64,000 bases of DNA from Phragmites australis (Eukaryota; Streptophyta; Magnoliopsida; Poales; Poaceae). The position numbers and the translations under genes are program-made. The notes below the pieces were generated by a model, which made no database searches, was not told the origin of the DNA, and saw only the letters and a program-made list of their open reading frames with translations. The stretch lies in the NCBI RefSeq assembly GCF_958298935.1, contig NC_084935.1, forward strand, positions 10,970,501 through 11,034,500, given 5' to 3'. Position 1 is the stretch's first letter. Each line of letters begins with the position of its first letter. This document shows, in pieces, positions 36,023-47,769 of the stretch.

Positions 36023-36059
36023 GTCACCAATTAAAACATAAGCGTCAGGATACTGTGAA

Positions 36060-37750
36060 GAAAAAACAAAACTAAAATATTAGCACTATGCATATACAGA
36101 GGCAAGAAACATTACTTCCATTTTATGCATGTGCATGAGCATTCCGTGCATTAATATCCAGTGTGGTTGCATATGAAGGGCTTATCCTTGTGCATTACGT
36201 ATAGTTACTAAACGCACTTAACTGGGTATCATATGGAATGAAATCCTTCAGGTCTTCAAGAGTCTTGGACTATGGCTAAGCATTCAAAGTAGAGTTGCAC
36301 CACAAGTATGTACCTGATAAGAAAACACGGCAAAGACAAACATGAGGCACCATCAGCTGAGATAAGGGCATAGAGAATAGGAATAAACACTAGTTACCAA
36401 CAGCTAACCTCATCCCACACCCACCGACCTCCGTCTTGGCACCAAGTACAAAAACCCACGAACAAATCACACCAGAACTAACCAAACCTCCAAAGCCAGC
36501 AACAACAATCAGCTGAGCAGCAAAACCACCCAGTACCTGAAACAAGAAAACACAACAAGGCATTAAAAGAAGAAAAAAACGACAAGGCAGATCAGAGAAC
36601 GAAGTAGAAGAAACCCAACACGAAAGAGCCTGACCATAGCTAAACCAGCACGAACACACAGCCGAAGACCCTACGGCCTAAAGCAAGGACAATAACACCA
36701 AAGTTTCAACTTCCCCAAGCTAGCAAAGAAACCTATACCCTTACTAGTTCACACCAAAGTTTCAACTTCCTTAACACAAAATCTAGGAAAGAAAACCCAA
36801 ACCTTCGGTTTGTTGAGATGGCAACCATATTAAGAAAGACTGTCAATACAGTGACAAAATTGATCACGAATTAGAGGGAAACATATACACTTGTCTGAAG
36901 ATAAATCAGTAAAAAAATGCATTGATAAACAACTAAATATGCACTGCTAAATCTCATCAAATGAAGCTAGGCGTGGGTTAGGATGACTCAAACACACAAC
37001 TTGGTTCATGTATACAATCCAACACTATATAAAGTTACAATTCTACCTTATTGTCTGAAGTTGATCCAAAATACTCCGTGTCAATCATTGTACATGAATT
37101 GAATTTTCGACGGTCAAAAATACATCTCACGCTAGAAATACTTCTTTATTAGTGGTAAGTAGCCACTATTTAATCTACATCTGGAAGATACATCAGATTT
37201 GAATTGCCATGGGCATTCATACTGCCAACTTTAAGAGTCAAACCAAGACAAACTTACATTTCATCATCTAACCTGCATCAAGCAAGAAATTTGTATTAAG
37301 GCAAGAAAAACAATACCAGAAATTAAATTGGGTCAACATAAAATATATTAATTTAGGACTGGAACAAAACAAGCTGCACAAATCATGCAGCAGCGATACT
37401 ACACCTTTTAAAAATAAATGGCAGATTTGGAAGGCAGTTGGTGAATTGTCAAATGAAAAGGTGTAAAACACTTATTCAGATCTTGTTTCATACTATATTC
37501 CATCCGGATATGAAAACAAAAGATAAAATGCAACAATGTACACCTTCGTTGAGTCATCAGGACATCAGTTTAACACATCCACATGCTATAGAACACATAC
37601 TGTGTGAATAGCATAAGTATAATGATTTTTAGTAGATGATATTGGCAGAATGGGCAAGGCTTTTTATAGCACTTTTTACTGAAGCAAAGGACTCATGATC
37701 ATGGCATTGTTCCAACCAAAGAAATGGCACTATATTATTTCATAAGATAG
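36060..37750. other. Spacer or decayed intron
   Basis: AT-rich. It may include introns of the RPA-like pseudogene, since an acceptor-like AG for its minus strand lies at 36054-36053. A direct repeat ACCAAAGTTTCAACTTCC occurs near 36697 and 36752. No supported coding frame. Confidence 0.35.
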
Positions 37751-37769
37751 ATAGAATTAAAAGACTAAA

Positions 37770-38345
37770 TTTCGCAAAACGATATATATTTTGACAAAAT
37801 TATCGTAAAACTACAGATTTAAACAATGATTTTACAAAACTACAAATTTAGTAATTTTATCGCAAAACTACAAATCTTTGACAAAACTATCGCAAAAATA
37901 CAAATTTAAACAAAATTTTTACAAAACTACAAATTTAACCCTAATTTTATCATAAAATTACAGATTCTAGAGGAGTTGTTCTCAACCTTGTTACCCTGAC
38001 GATCGAGTCCCGCTCGTAGTCTCACAGCAGCTGCTAGCTTATTAAACGGACCATCTAAAAGCTCATGAAACTACATATACTTTGGTAAAATTATCGCAAA
38101 TCACAAAATTATAGATTTAAGCAACAGTTTTACAAAACTACAAATTAGTGTCGATTTTATCGTAAAACTATAGATTCTATCGCAGACCTGTTAACCTAAC
38201 AAATAGGCTCTACTTGCAGTCACATGAAATCCCGAACTGTCTGTTTTATGAGATGATAACTATTGTGAGACTGCAAGTGAGGCTCAGTCATCGTAGTAAC
38301 GGAATTGGAAACAGCTTTTCTAGAATATGTAGTTTTGTAAAAATT
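37770..38345. repeat. AT-rich interspersed AAACTACAAATTT repeat
   Basis: The words AAACTACA, ACAAAATTATCG, ATCGCAAAACTACAAAT and their variants recur about ten times in direct orientation, giving a degenerate minisatellite. A reverse-oriented related piece occurs near 38320. It may be the body of an unclassified element. Confidence 0.6.
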
Positions 38346-38529
38346 TACTCAAATTAAAAACCCAATTATTGGGATAAGTAGAACAAAAACAAGAACAATG
38401 AGCGGGAATGGATTACACTAGCAGGGCACCACCCAACAATCAAATCCGCAACTAACAGGGAGAAGATTTGATTTGATAACTCAGAGTCACAGCAAAGAAG
38501 GATGTAAGGCAGAAAGCTCTTGGAACAAT

Positions 38530-39060
38530 CTGTCCGATGCACGCCAGAGCTCCTTGCCAAGGAAATAAAGAAGAAATGACCCGCTCCACGCTGGTCAGGG
38601 ATAGGGAAGGAGGACGAACGTCGGCGACTGCGAGGGAAGAGCTCGAGGCGGCATGCTCCAGTGGACGGATGGACTCCCGGACCGGAGGGCGGCGGCCGAG
38701 AGGCGAGGGTTTCTTTGGCGATGATGCGAGCGATACTCTCGGACGAACGGGAGAAACCTGCAGCCGTCCGATCGCGCCACAGTGGATGTACAGCCGTTGG
38801 ATCAAGTGTGTCGTCTCACAGCGCGTGGCCGCTGGCTGGTGGGGCCCAGCATCCAGGTCCATCCATTCTCTCTACCCCTCTTGCCTTTTGTCTCGGGCTG
38901 CATCTGCTTCCCAATCCCACCCCATGACCGCCGCGCGCTCGCCTCCCTCCGCTGCGCTCACCTAGCCGCTCCCGAGCGCTTCTCCTCGCCGCCGCGCATC
39001 GCACCGTGGCCTCCGCGCACACGCCCCCCCCCCCTCGCTGGAGTTGGAAGGTAAAAAGAA
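38530..39060. promoter_or_regulatory. GC-rich, CpG-rich island, candidate bidirectional promoter
   Basis: This stretch is far more GC-rich than its surroundings and rich in CpG, like the 5' ends of grass genes. On the minus strand AAACCCTCGCC near 38710 resembles a 5' leader. On the plus strand the GC-rich part ends near 39051 with a donor-like GGAAG/GTAAAA. It could be the first exon and promoter of the downstream plus-strand FRS gene (through a long 5'-UTR intron) and of the minus-strand RPA-like gene. No complete coding frame is present, and transcript evidence would be needed. Confidence 0.35.
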
Positions 39061-40980
39061 AAACCAAGTAAATCGCCATTTTATTCCAGTTCAAAGTTCC
39101 TTCTGAGTGGCAGTTTGGATTTCGAGTTATTTTTTTTCTAATTGAAAATTTCGAGATGAAAGTTTGGCGCTTTTAGTTAAAAAAGTTTCTATTTCTTTTT
39201 TTTTTTTGCGGGGAAAAAAGTTTCGATTTCATCGTGTCCAAAGCTGGAAGTGGGGTGGGGCGGACGGCGGCGAGCTCGCCGTTGGTGCCGCCAAAGCCCA
39301 AAGACGTGGGTGGGGGTGGAATAGCGGGTGAGAGGACGAAGAGCACGTGGAGCTGAGGAGCTCGGACGCCCGAGCTTCCATCGGTTGGCCTACTGGCTAG
39401 TACCCGCTTATTACCAATACTTTTACCGGCTAGGCTACTATTTAAGCCAATTTGGGTTAACAGATCAATAGGATGCTTTAAGAGTCTGGTGTTCTTCTGG
39501 ACGAGGCTCTCTGATTCACGGTATCTGTCATAGTTTGGTATGATCCTACAGTTGCACTGAAGCTGGATGACACGGATTGCACAATGGATCGAAATTTAGT
39601 AGTATCACACACACCACGATAACGAGGCAGTCGATAGCTTGGATCAACTCAAATGTGCCATCGTCCAACCCCAGGCTTGGGACCAGAAAATAGATTTCAT
39701 GGCTGGAAGTTGAGGTGCTGGCGTTTGCGAGGGGGCAGCGTCATCTCTATTTTCTTGGGCTCTTGGATTAGTCTTTCACCGATTCAACTCCTCACTGGTG
39801 CAGTGCATCTTGCTGAAGAAGCACTGAATCCCAGTGCTACATGTTGTCACTGCCTCATCAGAGCAGGTGACTTGAGGTCTCCATGGATGCAAGTGATTAG
39901 GTCCATTAGGATTTAGGAACTTGTCTTTGACTCTCTCAATGATTTGTTGTCCTGCTCATTTATGAGTTGAGATAAAGGAGAAAATGCCAATGAGAGGAAA
40001 CAGTACATATGACTTGCACGGCTAAACCATCTAGTCTGAAACAACATCTAGCAAGTCTGTAGTGTAGTGATGTAGTCCAAAGATAACACTGAAACACCTT
40101 CTGGGCGGTTGGTTGTTTCTTATTGCAACATGATCCTGCCAGATTTTCCAAACCTTTATATGTATTTGTGTTTCAATTTGGAGAATGAAACTCTGTATCT
40201 TTTTTTTCAAACACGGAAACTCTGTATCTTGTTACTTAAAAATCCATTTTGATGGCACTAAGCACTACTAGTGCCTATTTTGTGAGTTGTGATAAATATC
40301 ATGCTTATTGTGACTAATGATATTATCATACTCTGTTTTCCTACAGAAATGCGTTAGATAATCCATTTGAGGTATTTTTTGTATAGTTGATAAATTTATT
40401 CTATTTGAAAATAAAACACCTCAAAGAATTGTGATCCTACGATCTGATCCAATTTGCCAGAAAATGATCCGACTAGGATTAACCTTTGTTCACGACAGGT
40501 TAGCGTTCATGGCCATGCTGCTGATGCAATAGTTAACCTGTGAAATTAGTTCGACCAATTGCACATCGCAGTTTTTGCATGCTCTTCCACCAAGGCCTGT
40601 TAGGTAACTGTTGAAAAGAAAATATTAGAACCATAGCAGCTACAACAAAGATGCAGTTCTTGCCCCCTTTTTTTGCCTCTACAAATGTTGCATTGCCTAA
40701 GAAGGTTTTATTGTATCAACTAATCTGATTGCTTTCATAAGTGATTTTAGACTTCTAAAAAACTCGTGGGCACCTTTTCCTCCTTTTCTTTTCCTTTTAG
40801 GCTCTTGCTAAATCAATGTTACTACTCTCATGAATAAATGAGTCACCTTTCCCAATGGGAATGTTTGAAGGGAAATGAGTCAGTTCATCTACTTTTCTTA
40901 TTTCTTGTGAACAAGTCTAAACCGACTTATATTTGCAAACAGAGTGAGTGTGTGATATTCCAGTGCTACTGTCTGCTCCA
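39060..40980. other. Spacer without recognised genes
   Basis: A T-rich run near 39190, a small GC-rich patch at 39240-39390, then AT-rich sequence. No supported coding frame on either strand and no paired element ends. Confidence 0.4.
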
Positions 40981-40989
40981 ATTCATCGA

Positions 40990-41250
40990 CCTTTATATGC
41001 AACGATTAGCCCTGCAAATGGTTTGGGCTGAAACCGGTTTTAGCAGGTTGGTTTTTGAGTTGGGCTGATTTGGTTTGGTAGGGAATGGGCTGAGATGGCT
41101 AGTGGGCTGCTTCGATTTGGGCTAGCAATTAGAATGGGCTGGTTTGGATTGGCTTCAACTTTTAGGGTTGAGATCGGTTCCAAACCGTGGGTTGAGACTG
41201 TGGTCTGGACCCAGCCAAGAGTGACCGATTCTATCGTCGAAACCCTCGAC
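40990..41250. repeat. Degenerate GGTTTGG-rich tract, left part
   Basis: TTTGGGCTG, TGGTTTGG and related words recur irregularly. A similar tract occurs at 42760-42950 on the other side of the truncated gypsy element, and TTTGGCTCGGTTTT continues right of the tandem gypsy array (58653 on). It appears to be one host tract into which several retroelements inserted. Confidence 0.5.
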
Positions 41251-41252
41251 TT

Positions 41253-42714
41253 TGTCATGTGGGGCCAGCAGTACAGCCGCAGGGCTAGGGCGTCAATGGC
41301 TTAGAAGGAAGGTTTGGTAGAAGGAAGGTTTCGGATCTAGGAAGGTTTTGGAATTAAGAAATAAAGAAGGTTTTCATATTAGGTAAAAGATAGAATTCTA
41401 GTAGGAAGGAGATATAATTATTTGAGGAAGGTTATATTCGATTAGGGAAGAAATAAAGTCAATTTAGGAAAAGAATAGGAGTCGATTTAGGAAAGTAATA
41501 TTTGTATTAAGGCATGGACTCTCCATGCCAGCTATGTATTGCCCTATTTATAGAGGGCACAACCAGGAGATAATCAAGCAGAAATTTACCAATATTTTCC
41601 TCCCTCTATTCTTCTTCTCCTACCTATTGTCTCCCTCATAGCTGGCGCCCTCCCCCTGCGCCAAACCTCTCTCCATCACGGCTCTTGGCTGGAGGTATAG
41701 GCCTAAACCTCCTGTCTTCCACGACTATGCGCTCCAATCAGGCACAGGTCGTGACAACTTGGTATCAGAGACTTCAATCTTAGGTACTAGGATAGACACA
41801 AATTGCAGATCAACTTGATGCCCTCACAGAGCAAATCGCTCAGTTGATGGCAATGACCACAAATATAGAACGCATCGTCGCTTCTTTTCAAGAACAACTC
41901 TATGGTGTGCACGAGCATGTTGTCAACTTGGAGAAGCAACCAACTGACGGCCTGCTATCCCTACCCAACGATAGCCACAACACTAACCACACCGCAGCAC
42001 CAAGGACCGATGGCGCACAACCCCCACGCTACCACAAGCTCGAGTTCCCAAGGTACGATGGAAAGGAAGACCCCTTGGGATGGTTGCAGCGCTTGCGAGC
42101 AATTCTTCCGAGGGCAAAAGGTGGCAGAGACCAAGAAGGTTTGGCTTGCCTTGTACCACCTCATTGATGCTGCGCAACAGTGGTACTTCTTACTTGAGCG
42201 GGACGAGGGTGAGCCGAACTGGCGCAACTTCAAAGAGTTTGTCAATTTGCGTTTTGGGCCATCCATCCGGCACAATCCGCTTGGTGACCTCAAGGAGTTG
42301 CGGTAAACTAGTACAGTGGAAGACGATCAGCACGAATTTTTGGTGATCCTATGTCGCGCAAAACATCTCTAACCCCACTAGCAAGTGCAACTTTTCACTC
42401 TAGGGCTGGTTGAGCCAATCTGCATGAGTGTCGAGCTCCAAAACCTGGCCAGCCTGCAGATGGCAATGGCTTTGGCCCAGGCATACGAACAACGGGCCCT
42501 AGCGGCAAAGGAGGTTATAAGTGCCAACCAGCAATCCTTGCACCATGCAACGCCCCACAAGACGGCGACCACAACACCTACGACGGCTCCAGCCCCGACT
42601 TCTTTTTGAACGCGGGCTGCAGGAAGCCACCCCGGACCGGTGGGGGTGCCACGCCCTCCACGCTTGCCAATGCGCCGCCGCCGTCTGACACCAGAGGAGA
42701 TGCTGACCCTTGTT
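41253..42714 (+). mobile_element. Truncated Ty3/gypsy element (LTR plus gag)
   Basis: A candidate LTR from TGTCATG (41253) to GTGACA (41756) has 5-bp inverted ends and a TATA-like CCCTATTTATAGA near 41548. The primer-binding site TTGGTATCAGAG (41759-41770) follows. The gag region comes next, and sequence stops near 42714, before a zinc knuckle and pol. No second LTR is present. The LTR start is inferred from the inverted ends. Confidence 0.75.
41800..42609 (+). pseudogene. Gypsy gag remnant, frameshifted
   Basis: Gag domain pieces: LDALTEQIAQLMAM, the PRYHKLEFPRYDGKEDP motif (frame of 41844-42167), then after a frameshift near 42100 EQFFRGQKVAETKKVWLA and AQQWYFLLERDEGEPNW (frame of 41902-42306). 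After a TAA at 42306 come LFTLGLVEP and ELQNLASLQMAMALA (42385-42609). This is the usual order in grass gypsy Gag. It is inactive because of frameshifts and the stop. Confidence 0.8.
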
Positions 42715-42952
42715 AGTTTAGCACTACACATACCTCGCTAAACACTATTCAGAGATACTACAATGGTTTGGCCTAGACTGGTTTGAAGCTGGGTTGAAGA
42801 ATCAGGTTGGAACCGAAGATCTGAATTGGTTTGGTTCGGTTTGGGTGGAGAAAGCCAAGTGGTCTGGATTGGTTTGGGGGGGAATAGCTAAGCATGTGGG
42901 TTGGGTTGGTTTCTGAAGTAGGGTGACGTTTGAATGGTTTGGGGTAGGTTTG

Positions 42953-45124
42953 TGTAATACCGAATTTTTGGAGAAAAAATAAAAAGAGATTTGACCAAAA
43001 ATTTTACTTTTTGATCCGTTGCCTGTATGGACGATCGGAGACCGCGGTTGCGTTCATCTCGTCGAGACGAACCCATTTTGCTATTCATATGTCTGTTCCG
43101 GGCATTTTGTAACCCGTAGCAAGCCCAATAAATCTAGACCGTTCGTTGTTTTGAAAAAAAAAATAAAAAAAAGAGAGAGATAAGTACTGGATGGATCGGT
43201 CCTCAACCCGATCCATCCAGACTCTTCAGTGCTCGTGCTTCGCGTCTTTCTCTCGCGTGTCTCTCTCTCTCACACACTCTCTCTCTCCATCGCTGCTGTG
43301 CGCTGCTGTCCGCTGCGCCGGCCGTCGCCGCCAGAGCGTCGCGCCGCCGTGCGCTCGCGTTGCTGCCGCGCTGTCGTCCGCCGCGCCGGCCGTCGCTGCC
43401 AGAGCTAGCGTCGCGCCGTCGTGCGCCTGCGCGCCGCTGCCGCGTGCGCCGCGCCGCCGTGCGCGCTGCCGCCACCTGCTCTGTGCTGGCCGCCGTGAAG
43501 AAGCAAGCAGCAGCCAGCACCGAAGAAGCAAGCAAGCTGCCGGCAGAGCAAAGAAGCCAGGAAGAAAAAGGAGAAAAGAAAAGGAAAGAGGAAAAAAAAG
43601 GAGAAGAAAGAAAGGAAAAAAAAAAAGGGAAAAAAAAGAAGGAAAAGGGAAAAGTTGGAAATTTCGGAATTTCGTCGGATCGTCGTCAATCTTTCGAAGG
43701 CGATTTCTCGGTAATTTCTGGACGTTTGCGGTTGAATTAAATCAAATCAATCAATTCCTGTCGTATTATTTCATGTGATCAATAGTCTGTTTCGTTTCGA
43801 TAATCATTATTGATTCGAAGATACGATATCCGAGTCGAAGTATTTATTTCGATCATCAGAGCGAAGTCTAATTAGTGAGATTTTGGTTCGACTCTGAATT
43901 GGAAATAGAGTATCATTTCTTGTGATACAGTTCTCTATTCAGTTGTCCGGAATATAGGCGAAGACGCGACGTTTTCAAGCGTAGAATTGACGCTTCATAT
44001 TTTATGTGTTTTAAATGTGTTTTAGTTCTAATAGTATGCCTGTACAGATGGTACTATTTTCGGACGTTCTTGATCGAATTTTCTTCATCGTCGGTAAAGG
44101 CAAGTGAATGTATTGTATGACTATGCTTTAACCTAATATTGGGTTGCCTACATTCTTTAATTACAGTGCATTCATCTAATCTGAATGACTGATTCTGGAC
44201 TGAGTACTATGTTGTTTACGTTTCCAGAAGTTTACTCGATGATTGATTTATGAAGTGCAGTAGGCATAATATGCCATTCTGCAGTTGTTCATTAGTGTTG
44301 TATGCGATGTTTTTTTTTGAAGTCTCAAGCATATTCCGGAAGTTATGTTGGTTATGCTTGAAGCACGTCATACATATATGTCTCATGCATTGGAAGTTTG
44401 TCGTCGTCTTCTGGCCGCGACCGTACCGGTACAGTACCGTATGTCACCCGAGAAGGGGTACGGTGCACACCCTTACGTTACCCGAGGAGGGGTAAGGGTG
44501 AGAAGAGCATGTCATGTGCATGGTTATGTCTTCTTGTGAAATTCAATGAATTATTCATATCAAATCTTATTTCCTTTAATTAGCATGTATATAGATATAT
44601 ATGCGGCTCTGAAGGCTTATACCAACCGAATGTTAAAATGTTTAATGTTATCGTTGGATTTGCTTAGTCATAACTGTTTCTCCTGGTGTTGGCGGTCTGT
44701 TTCATTACTAGTTTCTATTTAGAATTGTTAGCATATTCAACTGTGGCTAAATAGCTTTTTGTTAAAGTACCTTTCACTTGCTGAGATTTTCGAATCTCAC
44801 CCGTGTTTTTTTTACAGGTATGTTTAGATGTTGACGTGCATTTTGGGGATGGATCTCGGTAGCTGCACACACTAACTTATCACGATGTCGATAGCTCAAC
44901 CGGTGTATACAAGTGGTGTGTCTGATGGTCCGTCGTTTGTTTTTGTTTATGTTGTGGTACGACGCTGGTAGCGTCGTGGTGGACTCTATATATATGCTGG
45001 TTATATCTGTTTCTGCCTGCCTGTGATATTTCTTTTGGTCAGTTATACCTCTCTATAGAGGAAATACTGCCAAAATTTCCTTTTTTATATATAAATAGGC
45101 TTGGTTGTAAAGTAGGGTGTTACA
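42953..45124 (+). repeat. Gypsy LTR 1
   Basis: 2172 bp. Includes the perfect inverted repeat CTGGATGGATCGG/CCGATCCATCCAG (43187-43199 and 43208-43220), a purine-rich tract (about 43555-43660) and a TATA-like stretch near 45090. LTR 1 differs from LTR 2 and LTR 3 in the purine tract (about three differences at 43590-43640). No other difference was found by eye. Large GC-rich frames inside it are not genes. Confidence 0.93.
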
Positions 45125-47760
45125 GCTTGGTATCAGAGCCTAGGCTTTAGATCCTAGGTAATTGAATGATAAACCTGACACACTTGCACAAATAGGATGG
45201 GTATGGGATGCATTGCATTGCATACGTCTTGTTTATCTTTGTTCGCTTATGTTCACTATCTCAGATAAGTACTATTGAAGTTACTTGTTTGATTATCCAT
45301 ATATTCTTTAGTGTTTTATCATTGATCTATATTGTTAAGTTGTTGGAGTCAGTTCTGTTGGAAGGGTGAAATAGTCAGGGCGTTAAAATGGTTACCTTGG
45401 TCATTAGAACCTGAGAAGCTTCAGAGGATCAATAGCATATTTTTTTTATATGGCACTGCAGATGGGTTAAGTGGAGGGCCCCCATGATGCCTTTTCTGCA
45501 TTGCCAGGTGAGGTTGACCAAGAGTTAGGTTTGCGATCCAACTATCCACATACAGACCGAATGTTTTGGGTACGAGATGGACTGGCCCCCATATCGTTGA
45601 CCCTAACTATTCGTTCTTGGAATGTCGGAGAAATGGATCGATGTGTGCCTTACCATAGAAGATAAGGTGATAATGTTTTCAACCTAAACATCAGAATGGT
45701 GTAGGAATTTCTTTTCCCATGGAGTCGGGGTGATCTTTTTGTCGATTGTGTGAAGATGTGTTGATAGCGAGATCCTAATAGGGTTCTGGGAGTTTTTTTT
45801 TCTAATCTTTTGCTAGACTTGTACCCTAGTTGTTGATGTTATGAGGGTTAGTTAACACCTCGTGTTTAAGTTGAAATGTTTACATATCTTATGTGTCAGT
45901 TTCTTTAATATCTGAGAATAATTTTTTGTGGTTGGAATATCTATGCATGTTTTGAAATGATTATTTGAGGTAGTTATTTTGGTTAAGTTAGCCTTTGTGG
46001 AATAGTCCACTGGCTATGGGAGTTGGAGATATCGATTGCGTTGATACAACTGATTTGTATCGAAGTGATGTTAATGGAGCGACACCTTCCTTAAGGATGC
46101 ATCAGTTGTTTCAAACCTGTTTTGTGAGGTTTCACAATTGAAATACCTAAGGTTGACCCTTGTGGGGCTGAGGTAGAGATTTTGGTTGAATCGTGTTATG
46201 TTTCTGATATCGCTTAGCTAAACCTGTCATCTTTGACATGGGGATTCGTTTGCTTTGAAGCTTGAAGCTAAGAATATACTTGGGTTATAGGAGAATTGGC
46301 GTTATGAAGGGTTTGTTGAATAGTCTATGACCTATAACATCATGATAGGATGCTATATTGGCTTGTCACCATTGGAGCATTATTAATTGAACCTGGTGAG
46401 CTTTGCTCGTTGAGTGAATATTGAAATTTAAGGTCGCCTGAACTTTTCCTGACCTAATAACCGAAGGTGTTGTTAGGGCTTGTCGTGGTGTTTTATCGAC
46501 AGATTTTTAACATGATCCGTTCTAGAACTTTGTTTCTTGTTGGCTCTTGTTGAGTGAATGAAGTTAAAGAAGTAATTGACTAGTTTCTGACTTGAAAGTT
46601 TTGAATTTCTGTTGGTGACCCAGTTTTCTCTAAGAATGGAGATTTGACTGAGAGTTGCCTGAGTGGGTTTATATACTGGAAGTTTGCCTCTATTGGGAGT
46701 AAGTCTATCTAAACCCTGGTTCAAGGGAAGAGAGTTGTAAAAGTGGAGTTCATTCCGGAATTTAAGTGCTGAGATTAGAGTTATGTTTGGGAGCTAAGGG
46801 TTGCTTCCCTGTTTAAAGGAGTGTTGTGAAAGAGGATGAACCGTTGGGGTGTATCTTTGTAGTTTGTTTGCTGTTTAGGAGAGGGTATGCCTTCTAAGGA
46901 CCCGGAGAGAAGCATTGTATGCTAACGCTCAACCCGTTGATGGTAAATTGGTGTTGCAAATGGTGCTTGCTAAACTAAATTCGCAAAATAATTAAATTGG
47001 AGTTGGATTAACAGGGTTGAGTTTGCAGAAGTCATATTTTCAACCCTCTCCATGAGCCTTCCGCAGTGATCATCCTGTCGGTTAGATTAACCGATGTCTT
47101 TGCAACTTTTGAGGAGGATGTGTTTTGCATGCAATTTTACTTTGAAGAATTTGTGGCGTGGTTACCAATAGTATGACTGTCCTAGGAATGTGAGCAAGAT
47201 GTGAAGTTCTTTAGTATGCCAGTTTGGCATGTTTCTGAATGTACCGATCAACACAGCTTACCTATTGGTGCAATTACCTTTGGATGGAAGTGTTTTGGTA
47301 TTCAAGATGGAAAGTGCAAGTCTAAACTTGTACCATGAAGGACAAGTCGTTAGATGTTTTGGAAGGATTGAATTAGGCAAGTGGTTGTAATCTCCTGATC
47401 ACCCTTTCTAGACTTGGTGATATATCGGGATGAGAATGACCAACTAGAGGTTTATATTCCTATTGGGGGTTTCGACCCGAGTTTGTGGAGTTAGCCAAAC
47501 AATATTTTTGATGTGCTTGCATCCACCAAAAAGGATGTTTCTAGGCAACTAATGCCTTGGTATTAGAACTAGTCGAAGAGAGTGTCTCATAATTGGCTGG
47601 TATAGTATTAACAGAAATGTTGTGTGTTCTTGGATTCATTTTCCCTTCTAAGAGTGAGAAGGCAACGAAATGGTAAAGTTCATCCAATGTAATAGAGATT
47701 CGGAGTTTTCTTGGATTCGCTGGCCATTACTGACATTTTATACAAGGTTCTTCCTTTATT
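45125..47760 (+). pseudogene. Internal region A, 5' part (gag and protease decayed)
   Basis: Begins with the primer-binding site. A short frame at 45471-45665 has no recognised domain. No gag, zinc knuckle or protease motif could be read, because stops and indels occur throughout. A remnant of the reverse transcriptase C-terminal part (LGFAGHY, then a stop, [13 protein letters not shown]) lies at about 47697-47772. Confidence 0.6.
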
Positions 47761-47769
47761 GCAAAGCCT

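Larger units (their letters stand above)
30576..36027 (-). mobile_element. Ty1/copia retrotransposon, nearly complete, inactive
   Basis: A 5.4-kb element (30581-36022) on the minus strand, flanked by GTCAC at 30576-30580 and 36023-36027. LTRs are 231 bp (left) and 219 bp (right). They differ by about three substitutions and a 12-bp tandem duplication in the left copy. A primer-binding site TGGTATCACGAGTCC follows the right (5') LTR, and a G-rich polypurine tract precedes the left (3') LTR. All copia domains are present in order gag, protease, integrase, reverse transcriptase, RNase H, broken by frameshifts and several stops. It has landed in an RPA-like coding region. Confidence 0.95.

Noticed and set aside
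36390..36659. 89-aa minus-strand frame rich in Gly/Val/Phe
   Set aside because: No similarity recognised and no start or splice context. Not reported as a gene.
38452..38862. 136-aa minus-strand frame in the GC-rich island
   Set aside because: No domain. More likely a 5'-UTR or promoter region. Kept only as a candidate promoter.
43191..43778. 195-aa GC-rich frame, repeated at 49955 and 56719
   Set aside because: It lies within the gypsy LTRs, overlaps other frames on both strands and has only low-complexity composition.
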